Assembly: GCF_003390885.1 (NCBI RefSeq)
Contig: NZ_QMEL01000001.1
Coordinates: 558,001 to 622,000 of the forward strand
DNA from: Pelagibacterium sediminicola
Lineage (GTDB): Bacteria; Pseudomonadota; Alphaproteobacteria; Rhizobiales; Devosiaceae
DNA length: 64,000 bases
Reading direction: 5' to 3'
The translations under genes were made by a program, and so were the position numbers. Shown piece by piece: positions 7,342-16,435 of the stretch. The notes under the pieces were generated by a model that was not told where the DNA came from, did no database searches, and saw only the letters and a list, made by a program, of their open reading frames with translations. Position 1 is the first letter of the stretch. Each line of letters begins with the position of its first letter.

Positions 7342-8901
7342 ATGCGCCGCACGCGGCTGGTTTTGCTGCTCCTTCCCTCCTGGCTGGGCTTTTGCGGGCT
7401 GGGCGGGTACGCGCTTATCTTTTTGCCGCCTTCCGTGGGCCTGATCGGCGCTCTCATTGCCGGAGCGCTGGTGATCGCGCTGGGGGCGTGGGTTGTGGCG
7501 TTGCGGGCCGATCGGAACCAGCGCGCGCAATTGTCGGCGCTGGGCGAGGCGGCGGGCATTGCGTCCATGGGGACGGGCAGCGAGATCGCCTATGTGGGCG
7601 AGATCATCGCAAATCTGTGCGCTCGGCTCGAGCGCGCCCATGTCTATCAGACGGCGTTCGAGCAGGCCGGCCAGCCCGCCATCATCGGGCAAAAGGATGG
7701 CACCATCGTCAAGATGAGCGCAGGGGTTGCGGCGCGCGCGCCCGAATGCGCCGAAATGCAAACCGTTGCCGCCCTCCTGGGTGGCGAGGTGCCCCGGCTC
7801 GACGGCCCGGCCAGCGCCACGGTGCGGTTCGCGGGCCATGACTGGCGGGCGGTTTCAGTGCCGTTGGGTAGCGAGCGCTGGCTGATCGGGCTCGAGCGTC
7901 CGGGTGTCGTCATCGGGGACGGCCATTGGCATGAAATGACCGAGGCTCTGGCGGGCGGGGCGACCGGGTTCCGGTTCCCGCCTGTGGCGGTTGCGGGCAA
8001 TCCCGAGCTCGAGGCGGTCAATGCCGGGTTCGAGGCGCTCGACCGGAGCGTTCTTGCGATGGATGCGCTGGCCCGCGATGGCGGGGAGGCCGAGATCATC
8101 CCCGCCAATGGCGGGCTTGCCCCGCAGGTGACGGCGCTGGCGCGGACCATCATGGGGCTGGCGGCGGCGCGCGACGATGCGGCGGAGGCCAACCTTAGGG
8201 CGCGGGCCCGGCTCGAACGGATCGGCAGCCTGGTCGAGATGTGCCGTACGAGCGCGCGCGAACTGGTCGCGGGTGCGGAAGCGGCGCGGCTTTCCTCCGA
8301 TACCGCCCAGGAGGCTTTCGCGGGCGGGCGCCGGAGCGCCCGGCGGATCGGGGAAACAAGGGACGGCATGACGGGGTACGCGGAGGCGGCGGGCGAAGCG
8401 GCCCGACGCGCCGGCCAAAGCGCCGTGGCGGTCGAGACCCTGGCGCGCGAGATCGACCAGTTGATGGCGGGGATCGAGGATGTATCGTTCCGCACCAACC
8501 TTTTGGCGCTTAACGCTGCGGTCGAGGCGGCGCGGGCCGGGGACAAGGGCGCAGGGTTCGCGGTGGTCGCCGCCGAGGTGCGCGAACTGGCGCAAGCCTC
8601 GGCCAAATCCTCAAAGACCATCCGCCAACTTGTCACCAAAAGCATGGGCGAAGCGGAAGTTGGGGCGGCCGAGGCCGATGCGCTCATCTCGGCGCTGGGC
8701 GATATCGATGCCCATTTACTGATTTTAAGAGATGAAACGGCAAGGATGGATGGCGCGCTCGGCGAGGGCGGTACGGCGCTCGAGCGGGCAGGAACCGAGC
8801 TTGAAACGCTGATGGACCGCGCCAGACGCCAGAACGATGCGCTCTCGGACAATGGATCCGGTAATGACATGCTGGAGGGGGGCATCGCCCGCCGCCGGTG
8901 A
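7342..8901 (+). CDS. Methyl-accepting chemotaxis protein with cytoplasmic sensor region
   Basis: This 519-residue receptor has two adjacent transmembrane segments (about 5-28 and 32-54) separated by only a few residues, so there is no periplasmic ligand domain. Residues about 96-186 form a PAS-like region ([21 protein letters not shown]). The MCP signalling coiled coil runs from about 290 to 495, with the conserved tip [20 protein letters not shown] and [13 protein letters not shown]. It probably senses a cytoplasmic or membrane-linked cue. Its stop overlaps the region upstream of cheR (GTGA at 8898). A TTG at 7336 is an alternative start. Confidence 0.9.
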   Translation: MRRTRLVLLLLPSWLGFCGLGGYALIFLPPSVGLIGALIAGALVIALGAWVVALRADRNQRAQLSALGEAAGIASMGTGSEIAYVGEIIANLCARLERAHVYQTAFEQAGQPAIIGQKDGTIVKMSAGVAARAPECAEMQTVAALLGGEVPRLDGPASATVRFAGHDWRAVSVPLGSERWLIGLERPGVVIGDGHWHEMTEALAGGATGFRFPPVAVAGNPELEAVNAGFEALDRSVLAMDALARDGGEAEIIPANGGLAPQVTALARTIMGLAAARDDAAEANLRARARLERIGSLVEMCRTSARELVAGAEAARLSSDTAQEAFAGGRRSARRIGETRDGMTGYAEAAGEAARRAGQSAVAVETLAREIDQLMAGIEDVSFRTNLLALNAAVEAARAGDKGAGFAVVAAEVRELAQASAKSSKTIRQLVTKSMGEAEVGAAEADALISALGDIDAHLLILRDETARMDGALGEGGTALERAGTELETLMDRARRQNDALSDNGSGNDMLEGGIARRR

Positions 8902-8918
8902 AAAGAAAGGCGGGGGCG

Positions 8919-9776
8919 ATGGAGTACGGGGAATTTCCACTCAGCGACAAGGAGTTTTCGCGCATCCGCGAGCGCGTTTACAGGATCGCGGGGATTTCGC
9001 TGTCGGACGCCAAGCGCACCCTCGTCATTTCCCGCCTCTCCAAGCTTGTGCGCGCACTCGGCCTTACCGGGTTCAGCGCCTATGTCGACTATCTCGAGGC
9101 GCGGGGAAACGCCGATGACGACCAGAATTTCGTCAATGCGCTCACAACCAACCTCACGCGGTTTTTCCGCGAGGATCACCATTTCGACCATCTGGTCGCC
9201 CATGTCGGCGAACTGATGGAAAACCGGCCCCGCGTGCGCGGCGGGCGTCCGCGGCTGCGGATATGGTCTGCGGGGTGCTCGACGGGGCAGGAACCCTATA
9301 CGATCGCGCTGTGCCTCCTCGATGCGTTTCCCGAGCTTAAACGCTGGGATTTCCGCATCCTTGCCACCGACATCGATTCCAATGTCGTCGCCAAGGCGGC
9401 CACCGGGGTCTATCCGGTGAGCGAGCTTAACGGGCTGTCGCGCGAGCGCGTGGCGCTGTTTGAAAAGGCGGGGCCCGATACGATCCGCATCCCGGCGGCG
9501 GCGCGCCAGACGATCGCGTTCAAGCTGCTCAACCTCATCGGGCCATGGCCGGTCAAGGGACCGTTCGATGCGATCTTTTGCCGGAACGTGGCGATCTATT
9601 TCGACAAGCCAACGCAAGGGGTGCTGTTCAACCGGCTGGGACAAGTGCTGGCGCCGGGCGGCTTTCTTTATATTGGGCACTCCGAGAACCTGCAGGCGGT
9701 GTCCTCGGGATTCAGGCTAGTGGGCAAGACGGTCTATCAACGCAAGGCGGTTTCAGACGCAAGGGATGCGGCATGA
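8919..9776 (+). CDS. cheR: Chemotaxis protein methyltransferase CheR
   Basis: This 285-residue enzyme uses SAM to methylate receptor glutamates. The N-terminal helical domain (LSDKEFSRIRERVYRIAGI) is followed by the SAM-binding domain with RIWSAGCSTGQEPYTIAL, FRILATDIDSNVV and DAIFCRNVAIYFD. NALTTNLTRFFRE is the classic CheR N-domain signature. A GTG at 8898, overlapping the mcp stop, is an alternative start. The stop overlaps cheB as ATGA, so the two opposing adaptation enzymes are translationally coupled. Confidence 0.95.
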   Translation: MEYGEFPLSDKEFSRIRERVYRIAGISLSDAKRTLVISRLSKLVRALGLTGFSAYVDYLEARGNADDDQNFVNALTTNLTRFFREDHHFDHLVAHVGELMENRPRVRGGRPRLRIWSAGCSTGQEPYTIALCLLDAFPELKRWDFRILATDIDSNVVAKAATGVYPVSELNGLSRERVALFEKAGPDTIRIPAAARQTIAFKLLNLIGPWPVKGPFDAIFCRNVAIYFDKPTQGVLFNRLGQVLAPGGFLYIGHSENLQAVSSGFRLVGKTVYQRKAVSDARDAA

Positions 9777-10816
9777 TAAAGGTGCTGGTGGTCGATGACA
9801 GCGCGCTCATAAGGGAGGTTCTGAGCAGGACGCTGGCCCAGGATGGCGACATCGAGGTGGTGGGCACCGCCCACGACCCGCTCGATGCGCGCGAAAAGAT
9901 CAAGGCCCTCAACCCCGAGGTCGTGACCCTCGATATCGAAATGCCCAACATGAACGGGCTGGCGTTCCTGCAAAAGATCATGCGCCTGCGCCCCATGCCC
10001 GTGGTGATGGTTTCAACGCTGACGACACGGGGGGCCAGCGAGACGATGCTGGCGCTCGAACTGGGCGCGGTCGATTTCGTCGCCAAGCCCGGACGCGATC
10101 TTTCCGGCGGGCTCGATGCGTTCGGGGCGACCTTGCGCGAAAAGGTGCGTTTTGCGGCAGCCTCGGACGTCAAGGGCCGCGCCATGCGCGCCGCCGCACC
10201 CGACCTGCCTTTAAAGACCGCCGCCGCCCCCAAGGGGGCGCTCGTCGCCATCGGAGCATCGACGGGGGGCGTCGAGGCGATCCGGCAGGTCCTTTCGGCC
10301 ATTCCCGCCGATTGTCCGCCCATCGTCATCGCCCAGCACATGCCCAAGGGCTTTACCGCCCGGTTCGCCCACCGGCTCAACGATCTGTTGCCGATACGGG
10401 TGGTCGAGGCGACCGACCGCATGCCGCTCGAGGCGGGTACGGCCTATATCGCGCCGGGAGACAATCACCTGCGTGTTGAGAAAAGCTCCGGCCAGCTCAA
10501 ATGCCGTGTCACCCATGACGAGGCGACATCGGGGCACCGGCCGAGCGTCGATGTGCTGTTCGGCTCGGTCGCAAAGGTCGTGGGGCCGATGGCGGTGGGC
10601 GCTATCCTTACCGGAATGGGGCGCGATGGCGCCCAGGGACTCAAGCTGATGCGCGAGGCGGGCGCCTTTACCATCGGGCAGGCCAGGGGTTCGGCACTGA
10701 TCTATGGCATGCCCAAGGTGGCCGCCGAAATCGGCGCGGTGGTCGAAGAAGCCGCGATCGAGAAAATTGCCGGCCGGCTCGTGGCAGCGCTTTTGAAACT
10801 CAAGGCGGTTGCGTAA
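9773..10816 (+). CDS. cheB: Chemotaxis response regulator and protein-glutamate methylesterase CheB
   Basis: This 347-residue CheB has a receiver domain (about 1-125; acidic pocket VVDDSA, phospho-acceptor D54 in TLDIEMPNMNG) and a methylesterase domain. The catalytic triad is visible as Ser in AIGASTGGVEAI, His in IAQHMPKGF and Asp in GMGRDGAQGL. It removes methyl groups from receptors when phosphorylated by CheA. It overlaps cheR by four bases. Confidence 0.96.
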   Translation: MIKVLVVDDSALIREVLSRTLAQDGDIEVVGTAHDPLDAREKIKALNPEVVTLDIEMPNMNGLAFLQKIMRLRPMPVVMVSTLTTRGASETMLALELGAVDFVAKPGRDLSGGLDAFGATLREKVRFAAASDVKGRAMRAAAPDLPLKTAAAPKGALVAIGASTGGVEAIRQVLSAIPADCPPIVIAQHMPKGFTARFAHRLNDLLPIRVVEATDRMPLEAGTAYIAPGDNHLRVEKSSGQLKCRVTHDEATSGHRPSVDVLFGSVAKVVGPMAVGAILTGMGRDGAQGLKLMREAGAFTIGQARGSALIYGMPKVAAEIGAVVEEAAIEKIAGRLVAALLKLKAVA

Positions 10817-10976
10817 ATTGCGGTGTCCGGTTGAGGGATTCGTAACGCTTGTTGCCTAGAGTTTTTTATAACGGGCCAGTCCGGGAGCAATCGGGGCGGC
10901 CGCAGGAGTGATACCGAACGCCTGCCGGTGCGGAACGGGGTTCGGCGCATCGGGGCGTAACTTGACCGGGGAAGCC

Positions 10977-11366
10977 ATGCCAAAGGCCAGCGCTGTCAGC
11001 GTTCTCATCGTCGATGACCAGCAGTCCATGCGGGGCATCTGTAAATACATCCTGACCCAGTTGGGGTTCAAGGACATCATCGAAGCCAAATCGGGCCGCG
11101 ATGCCCTGACCAAGCTCGAAAAGACCAATGTCGATCTCATCATTTCCGACTGGAACATGGATGATGTCGACGGGCTTACGCTGCTCAAGGTCGTGCGCAA
11201 GCACCCACGCACGCAATCGATGCCCTTCATCATGGCGACGGGCCGCTCGGACAAGGAGCAGGTCAAGGAAGCCATCGAGTGCGGGGTCAACAACTACATC
11301 ATCAAGCCCTTCGATGCCGCGACCATGAAAAAACGCATCGAGGCGGTGATCGGCGCGCTGTCCTAG
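10977..11366 (+). CDS. cheY: Chemotaxis response regulator CheY
   Basis: This single-domain receiver of 129 residues has acidic residues D13/D14 in LIVDDQQSM, phospho-acceptor D58 in IISDWNMDDVDGL, T88 in IMATGR and K110 in YIIKPFD. It is the diffusible output that binds the flagellar switch or acts as a phosphate sink. The start at 10977 has GGGGAAG upstream; an open extension to 10908 is not CheY-like. It ends the chemotaxis block, 160 bp after cheB, so it may also have its own promoter. Confidence 0.94.
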   Translation: MPKASAVSVLIVDDQQSMRGICKYILTQLGFKDIIEAKSGRDALTKLEKTNVDLIISDWNMDDVDGLTLLKVVRKHPRTQSMPFIMATGRSDKEQVKEAIECGVNNYIIKPFDAATMKKRIEAVIGALS

Positions 11367-11847
11367 CGCAGATCAGTGTTGACGGAATCGTCGAGGTTCC
11401 CGCGATTGCGGCGGGTTCGGTCTGGGCCCGGCAATGAATCCCGGGGTGGCAAGCGGCATTGGGCGGGTATCGGCCAAAATCACCAATGTCATTCCGGGGC
11501 TCGTTCCCGGAATCCGGCGCAATCCAACCTCAACCGCCGCGGCAAGCCGTTTCCATCAAAACCTGAAACGACCCGGCAAGCGCCCGCTCACCCTGGTCCC
11601 GGTTCAACAGATCACCCGGGTAGCCGGATGATGGCGGAGAGGGACCCAGTCGGTTCCCAACCTTTTTCTCCCGTCATCGCCCGCGCCATGGATCGGCATC
11701 CCGATGTGCTGGACGCGGGCGGCAAGATCCCGCGCGATCGGCAGTGCGAGGATTTTGCGTCGATCCCCCCGGTTGAGCTTGGCAACGCCGTGCCCTTGTG
11801 ATCTTAACAAAAAAGAGGGCGATGCCGCCGAGGGAAGGGGGAGTTTC
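11367..11847. other. 481-bp gap between cheY and mgsA with degenerate intergenic repeat
   Basis: I see no convincing gene here. Short open frames lack family features. The part 11484-11634 resembles the GTCATTCCGG...GGAATCC repeat found at 16211 and 45240. The end of the gap (from about 11800) holds the mgsA upstream sequence with a purine-rich ribosome site. Confidence 0.5.
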
Positions 11848-12213
11848 ATGGCGCAGCGGATCGGGCTTGTGGCCCATGACGACAAGAAGGACGATATGGT
11901 CGCCTTTGCGCGCGCCAATCGCGAGCGGCTGGCCGGGTTCGAGCTTTACGGCACGGGGACGACGGGGGCCCGCGTCACCGAGGGCACGGGGCTTGAGATC
12001 ACATTGCTCAAGAGCGGCCCGCTGGGCGGAGATGCCCAGCTTGGGGCGATGATCGCGGAGGGACGGCTCGATGCGCTCATTTTCTTCATCGATCCGCTTT
12101 CGGCCATGCCGCACGATGTGGACATCAAATCGCTGATCCGGCTGGCGATGGTCTATGACATTCCGCTCGCCTGCAACCGCTCGACGGCAAGCGCCGTGCT
12201 CGCCGCGCTTTGA
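11848..12213 (+). CDS. mgsA: Methylglyoxal synthase
   Basis: This 121-residue enzyme converts dihydroxyacetone phosphate to methylglyoxal and phosphate. Conserved blocks are [45 protein letters not shown] (catalytic acids) and [21 protein letters not shown]. The length is typical of short alphaproteobacterial MgsA. The start is preceded by AGGGAAGGGGG. It stands alone, and no regulatory site was recognised. GloB encoded at 53.5 kb could take part in detoxifying its product. Confidence 0.95.
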   Translation: MAQRIGLVAHDDKKDDMVAFARANRERLAGFELYGTGTTGARVTEGTGLEITLLKSGPLGGDAQLGAMIAEGRLDALIFFIDPLSAMPHDVDIKSLIRLAMVYDIPLACNRSTASAVLAAL

Positions 12214-12343
12214 GCTCTCCGGATTTGTGAAGCACTCCAAGCATTCCGGTGGTTGACCGCACGGTCCGGTTATGTGCACATGCCGCAAAAAACGGGCAGT
12301 ATAGTCCGGCGAGCAGATAAAACAGGGTAGGGGCTGGTCGATA

Positions 12344-13129
12344 TTGGTATCTGATGCAGTAATCGAGGTTCGCAACGTCTCGAAGCGTTTCGGCGGGCTC
12401 CTGGCGGTCAACAAATGTTCGCTCGCGGTCGAACGCGGCTCGATCACGGGGCTGATCGGGCCCAACGGGGCCGGAAAATCGACGCTTTTCAACATGGTGG
12501 CGGGCAATTTCCCGCCCACCAGCGGCGAGATCGTCTTTGACGGGCAGGACGTCACCGGGCTGCGCCCTCACGAATTGTTCAAGCGCGGCATGCTGCGTAC
12601 CTTCCAGATCGCTCATGAATTTTCCCACATGACGGCGCTCGAAAACCTGATGATGGTGCCCGGCGACCAGCCCGGCGAGCATCTTTCCAATCTGTGGTTC
12701 AAGCCCGGCCTCGTTGCCCGTCACGAGGCGGAGGTGCGCCAGAAGGCGCTCGACGTCATCGACTTTCTAAAGCTCGGCCATGTCAGGAACGAGCTGGCCG
12801 GCAATCTTTCGGGCGGGCAGAAAAAGCTCCTGGAGCTTGGCCGCACCATGATGGTGGACGCCAAGGCCGTGCTGCTCGACGAGGTCGCGGCAGGGGTCAA
12901 CAAGACGCTGCTCAACGACCTTGCCGCCAATATCGAGCGCATGAACCGCGAACTGGGCTACACCTTCTTTGTCATCGAGCACGACATGGATCTGATCGCG
13001 CGGCTGTGCGACCCGGTCTATGTGATGGCGCAGGGCGAGGTCATCGCCAAGGGCACGATGGAGGAGTTGCGCTCCAACCCGCAGATTGTCGAGGCCTATT
13101 TCGGTGCGGCCGTGGAGGTCGTCAAATGA
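12344..13129 (+). CDS. livG: Branched-chain amino acid-type ABC transporter ATP-binding protein (LivG)
   Basis: This 261-residue ATPase has Walker A GLIGPNGAGKST, signature LSGGQKKLLELGR, Walker B VLLDEVAAGVN and the switch His in FVIEHDMD. Walker B carries Val where most LivG proteins have Pro (DEPAAG). The start is TTG, since no in-frame ATG or GTG fits the conserved N-terminus, with TAGGGG upstream. It is the first gene of livG-F-H-M and overlaps livF by four bases (ATGA). It powers uptake of a branched-chain amino acid, amide or related solute. Confidence 0.92.
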   Translation: MVSDAVIEVRNVSKRFGGLLAVNKCSLAVERGSITGLIGPNGAGKSTLFNMVAGNFPPTSGEIVFDGQDVTGLRPHELFKRGMLRTFQIAHEFSHMTALENLMMVPGDQPGEHLSNLWFKPGLVARHEAEVRQKALDVIDFLKLGHVRNELAGNLSGGQKKLLELGRTMMVDAKAVLLDEVAAGVNKTLLNDLAANIERMNRELGYTFFVIEHDMDLIARLCDPVYVMAQGEVIAKGTMEELRSNPQIVEAYFGAAVEVVK

Positions 13130-13830
13130 ATGTGGTCGAACTCAAGAACGTCGTTGCAGGATATGGCGGCGCGCCGATCCTCAACGGGGTCAATATCGCC
13201 ATCGAGGCCTCCGATATCGGGGTGATCGTGGGGCCGAACGGGGCGGGGAAATCGACCACGCTCAAGGCGATCTTCGGGCTCTTGACGGTGACTGAAGGCG
13301 AGGTCGAGTTCGAGGGGCGCGACATAACAAATTCCGAGCCCGACCGGCTGGTGCCGCTGGGGCTGTCGTTTGTGCCCCAGGAGCACAACGTCTTCACCTC
13401 GATGACCGTGCACGAGAATTTCGAGATGGGCGCGTTCGTGCGCCGCGACGATCTCTCGGCCTCTCTCGAGATGGTCTATGAGATGTTCCCCGATTTGAAG
13501 GCCAAGCGCAACCAGAACGCGGGCGAATTGTCGGGCGGGCAGCGCCAGATGGTGGCGATGGGGCGGGCGCTGATGAGCCAGCCGCGCCTCCTGATGCTCG
13601 ATGAGCCCTCGGCGGGGCTTTCCCCGCGCTACATGATGGAGATCTTCGAGCAGGTGGTCAAAATCAACGCCGCCGGGGTGGGAATCCTGATGGTGGAGCA
13701 GAACGCGCGCCAGGCGCTGGCGTTCGCCACCAAGGGGTTCGTCCTCGCCTCGGGGCAGAACCGCTATACGGGCACGGGCCGCGAACTGCTCGACGATCCG
13801 GAAGTGGCCAAGAGTTTCCTCGGGGGTTGA
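13126..13830 (+). CDS. livF: Branched-chain amino acid-type ABC transporter ATP-binding protein (LivF)
   Basis: This 234-residue second ATPase of the transporter has Walker A IVGPNGAGKSTT, signature LSGGQRQMVAMGRAL, Walker B LLMLDEPSAGLSP and switch His region replaced by MVEQNA, as is usual in LivF. The start at 13126 overlaps the livG stop. It pairs with LivG on the LivHM permease. Only seven bases separate it from livH. Confidence 0.94.
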   Translation: MNVVELKNVVAGYGGAPILNGVNIAIEASDIGVIVGPNGAGKSTTLKAIFGLLTVTEGEVEFEGRDITNSEPDRLVPLGLSFVPQEHNVFTSMTVHENFEMGAFVRRDDLSASLEMVYEMFPDLKAKRNQNAGELSGGQRQMVAMGRALMSQPRLLMLDEPSAGLSPRYMMEIFEQVVKINAAGVGILMVEQNARQALAFATKGFVLASGQNRYTGTGRELLDDPEVAKSFLGG

Positions 13831-13837
13831 CCACCAG

Positions 13838-14842
13838 ATGAACGATTTCATTTTCTTTTTCAATCAGGTGGTGATCGGCGGGGCGGTGCTCGGCTCGATC
13901 TATGCGCTGGGCGCGGTGGGCATCACGCTCATTTTCGGCATTCTGCGGTTCGCCCATTTCGCTCATGGCGACATGATGACGATGGGCGGGTTCGTTGCGT
14001 TCCTGCTCGCTGGGATCGTTGCGGCAACGGGCATCGCCTTTCCCCTGCCCACCGGGTTCGTGGTGCTGCCCTTCGCCATGGTGATCGCGGCGGTGCTGGC
14101 GTTGGGGATCGACAAGGGGTTCTATGCCCCGTTGCGGGCGCGCGGCGCGCGGCCGGTGACCCTGCTGATCGCCTCGATCGGCGTTACCATGATGATCCAG
14201 GGCGTGATCCGGCTGTTTTTCGGCTCGTCGAGCTATTCGTTCTTTGAAGGCGGGTCCAAAAAGCTTTACCGCATCGACCTGCCCTTCGAGGGCGTGACGC
14301 GCCCCATCTCGTTTACCGAACCGCAATTGCTGTTGGTGATCCTCACCGCCGTCGCGGTGATCGCGCTCCATCTGTTCCTCACCCGCTCGCGGCTGGGCAA
14401 GGGCATGCGGGCGATGGCCGACAATGCCGATCTGGCGCGGGTTTCGGGCATCAACACAAAGCTCGTCGTGCGCGTCACCTGGGTGATCGCGGGGGCGCTG
14501 GCGTGCCTTGCGGGCACCATGCTGGCGCTCGATGTGTCGCTCAAGCCCGACCTTGCGTTCAACATCGTCCTGCCGATCTTTGCCGCCGCGATCGTGGGCG
14601 GGTTGGGGCATGCCTATGGCGCGATCGCCGGGGGATTCCTGCTCGGGTTCGCCGAAACCATGGCGGTCTTCAACTGGGCGGTGCTGCTCCGGCCCTTCCG
14701 TGACGCGCTGCCCGAGTGGTTCGAGATTCCCAGTTCGCTGGCGCTGGTGCAGTCCGAATACAAGCTCACCGTCGCCTTCATCATCCTCGTCGTCGTGCTC
14801 CTTGTGCGGCCCACGGGAATCTTCAAGGGAGCTTCGACATGA
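13838..14842 (+). CDS. livH: Branched-chain amino acid-type ABC transporter permease (LivH)
   Basis: This 334-residue permease has about eight to nine hydrophobic segments, the N-terminal GSIYALGAVGITLIFGILRF motif characteristic of LivH, and the EAA-like cytoplasmic loop SRLGKGMRAMADNADLARVSGI. The region GGLGHAYGAIAGGFLLGFAE is also conserved. It forms the membrane channel with LivM, whose gene overlaps it by four bases. Confidence 0.94.
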   Translation: MNDFIFFFNQVVIGGAVLGSIYALGAVGITLIFGILRFAHFAHGDMMTMGGFVAFLLAGIVAATGIAFPLPTGFVVLPFAMVIAAVLALGIDKGFYAPLRARGARPVTLLIASIGVTMMIQGVIRLFFGSSSYSFFEGGSKKLYRIDLPFEGVTRPISFTEPQLLLVILTAVAVIALHLFLTRSRLGKGMRAMADNADLARVSGINTKLVVRVTWVIAGALACLAGTMLALDVSLKPDLAFNIVLPIFAAAIVGGLGHAYGAIAGGFLLGFAETMAVFNWAVLLRPFRDALPEWFEIPSSLALVQSEYKLTVAFIILVVVLLVRPTGIFKGAST

Positions 14843-16122
14843 CCATGCGCTATGTCGGCCTCTTTTCGGGGCTGTTCGTCCTCATCGTCGTGGTGGGCCT
14901 TTTCATGGGCGCCCCGTTCACCGTGCGGCTGATGGTCGAGGCCTTCGCCTTTGCGCTGATCGCCATGGGGCTCAACATCCAGTGGGGTTTCGGGGGCCTG
15001 TTCAACTTCGGTATATTGGGGATGCTGATGGTGGGCGGGTTCGCGATGGTGTTCATCGCCTTTCCGGTCAATGAAGCCTTCTGGGCCTCGGACGGCCCGG
15101 CCATGCTGGGCATGACGCTTTTCGCCGCCGCGATCGGCGCGGTGCTGATCGTTCTGGCCCATAACGTCCAGCGCATCGGGATCATCGGCAAATGGCGCGG
15201 GGCGGTGATCGTTCTGGCGTGGTTCGTCGCCTATGTCATCTTCCGCTCGCAGATGGACCCGGCGGCCTCCTATATCACCAGCGAGGCGGGCTGGATCGGC
15301 GGGCTGGGCCTGCCCGTGCTGCTCGGCTGGGCATTCGGTGGCGTTCTGGCCGCCGCGATCGGGTTTTTCGTGGGCAAGATCAGTCTCGGGCTCAGGACCG
15401 ATTATCTGGCCATCGCCACCATCGGCATCGCCGAAATCCTGCGCGCGGTGATCAAGAACGTCGACTGGCTGACGCGCGGAACGCTGACGGTCTCGCCGAT
15501 CCCCTGGCCGGTCCCCAACCCGCAGGCTTTCCAGGCCATGGGACACGACCCGAGCATGAGTTTCGTTCTCGCCCGCTCGGGATTTCTGGTTCTGGTGGTG
15601 GCGGTGGTGGCGATTGCGCTGTTCCTCATCCACCGTGCCTATAACGGGCCGTGGGGGCGCATGATGCGCGCCATCCGCGACAATCATATCGCGGCCGGTT
15701 CGATGGGCAAGGACGTGACGAAACGCCAGCTCGAGCTGTTCGTCTTCGGTTCGGCCCTGATGGGTATCGGCGGGGCCATCCTCACATCCTTCGTGGGTAT
15801 CTACGACCCCTCGAGCTACCAGCCGATCAACCACACCTTCATTATCTGGGTGATGCTGATCGTGGGCGGGTCGGGGAATAATTTCGGCGCGCTGATCGGC
15901 GGGCTGTTCATCTATATCGTGTGGGTGCTGTCCGAGCCTATGGCGCAGGCGCTGTTCTTGAATCTCTCGGATTTTTCCCAGGGCATGGGATGGGGCGAGA
16001 TCCCCGACATATCGGCGCGCGCGATCCAGATGCGGGTGTTCGTGCTCGGGCTGGTCATCACCATCGCGCTGCGGTTCGCCCCAAAGGGCCTGCTGCCCGA
16101 ATTCGTGCGCCGTCACGATTGA
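14839..16122 (+). CDS. livM: Branched-chain amino acid-type ABC transporter permease (LivM)
   Basis: This 427-residue permease has the LivM N-terminal block AFALIAMGLNIQWGFGGLFN, the DYLAIATIGIAEILR motif and the cytoplasmic loop GPWGRMMRAIRDNHIAAGSMGKD. It is about 100 residues longer than minimal LivM, with extra hydrophobic sequence around residues 90-160. It ends the operon; a perfect long hairpin with a T-run follows. Confidence 0.93.
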   Translation: MTMRYVGLFSGLFVLIVVVGLFMGAPFTVRLMVEAFAFALIAMGLNIQWGFGGLFNFGILGMLMVGGFAMVFIAFPVNEAFWASDGPAMLGMTLFAAAIGAVLIVLAHNVQRIGIIGKWRGAVIVLAWFVAYVIFRSQMDPAASYITSEAGWIGGLGLPVLLGWAFGGVLAAAIGFFVGKISLGLRTDYLAIATIGIAEILRAVIKNVDWLTRGTLTVSPIPWPVPNPQAFQAMGHDPSMSFVLARSGFLVLVVAVVAIALFLIHRAYNGPWGRMMRAIRDNHIAAGSMGKDVTKRQLELFVFGSALMGIGGAILTSFVGIYDPSSYQPINHTFIIWVMLIVGGSGNNFGALIGGLFIYIVWVLSEPMAQALFLNLSDFSQGMGWGEIPDISARAIQMRVFVLGLVITIALRFAPKGLLPEFVRRHD

Positions 16123-16127
16123 GGCTA

Positions 16128-16176
16128 TAACTGAACGGATTGAACGAAATCCGTTCAATCCGTTCAGTTATTTTTC
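16128..16176 (+). terminator. Terminator after livM with a 19-bp perfect stem
   Basis: Arms 16128-16146 and 16152-16170 are perfect reverse complements around the loop AAATC, followed by ATTTTTC-type sequence. Each arm contains the repeated unit TGAACG. A diverged copy lies at 60428-60462. Confidence 0.8.
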
Positions 16177-16208
16177 GGGCTTCAATGCGCTGATTGCCGT
16201 CTCCTTCG

Positions 16209-16317
16209 ATGTCATTCCGGCATTTCTTGCCGGAATCCAGCGCGGAACCATCCACATGGTCCGGCGTCTTGGGTAGGCATCTTCTGGCCCCCGGGAATAA
16301 ATCCCGGGGTGACATGC
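16209..16317. repeat. Dispersed intergenic repeat, copy 1
   Basis: The element begins GTCATTCCGGCATTTC, contains internal inverted repeats (TTCCGGC...GCCGGAA and CCCGGGAATAAATCCCGGG) and ends GGTGACATGCGAG. A related copy is at 45240-45350, with shorter relatives elsewhere in the window. Such repeats are typical of rhizobial intergenic regions. Confidence 0.6.
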
Positions 16318-16383
16318 GAGGGTGCGGGTGGCACTGGGCCAACTTGGCAGGATAAGCGGAAGGGAACAGGGTGGGGACAAGAA

Positions 16384-16413
16384 AAAGGCCCGGATCGTTC
16401 GATCCGGGCCTTT
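16384..16413 (-). terminator. Intrinsic terminator for the binding-protein gene
   Basis: A perfect 13-bp stem (16384-16396 with 16401-16413) with a four-base loop is followed on the minus strand by TTTTTC, 20 bp after the stop of the convergent binding-protein gene. Confidence 0.9.
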
Positions 16414-16435
16414 GTCATCCTGGACGTTCCAGGTC

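Noticed and set aside
7647-9680. A 677-codon minus-strand open frame
   Set aside because: Antisense to mcp and cheR; low-complexity Ser/Ala/Arg product with no domain.
11376-11801. A 141-codon open frame between cheY and mgsA
   Set aside because: It overlaps a dispersed intergenic repeat and its product has no domain; no ribosome site.
13011-13050. Unusual Walker B of LivG (DEVAAG) as evidence of an inactive ATPase
   Set aside because: The Asp and catalytic Glu are intact (motif itself near 12876-12896); a Val for Pro change is a family variant, not a defect.
14614-16158. A 514-codon minus-strand open frame
   Set aside because: Antisense to livH and livM; composition is typical of a shadow frame.
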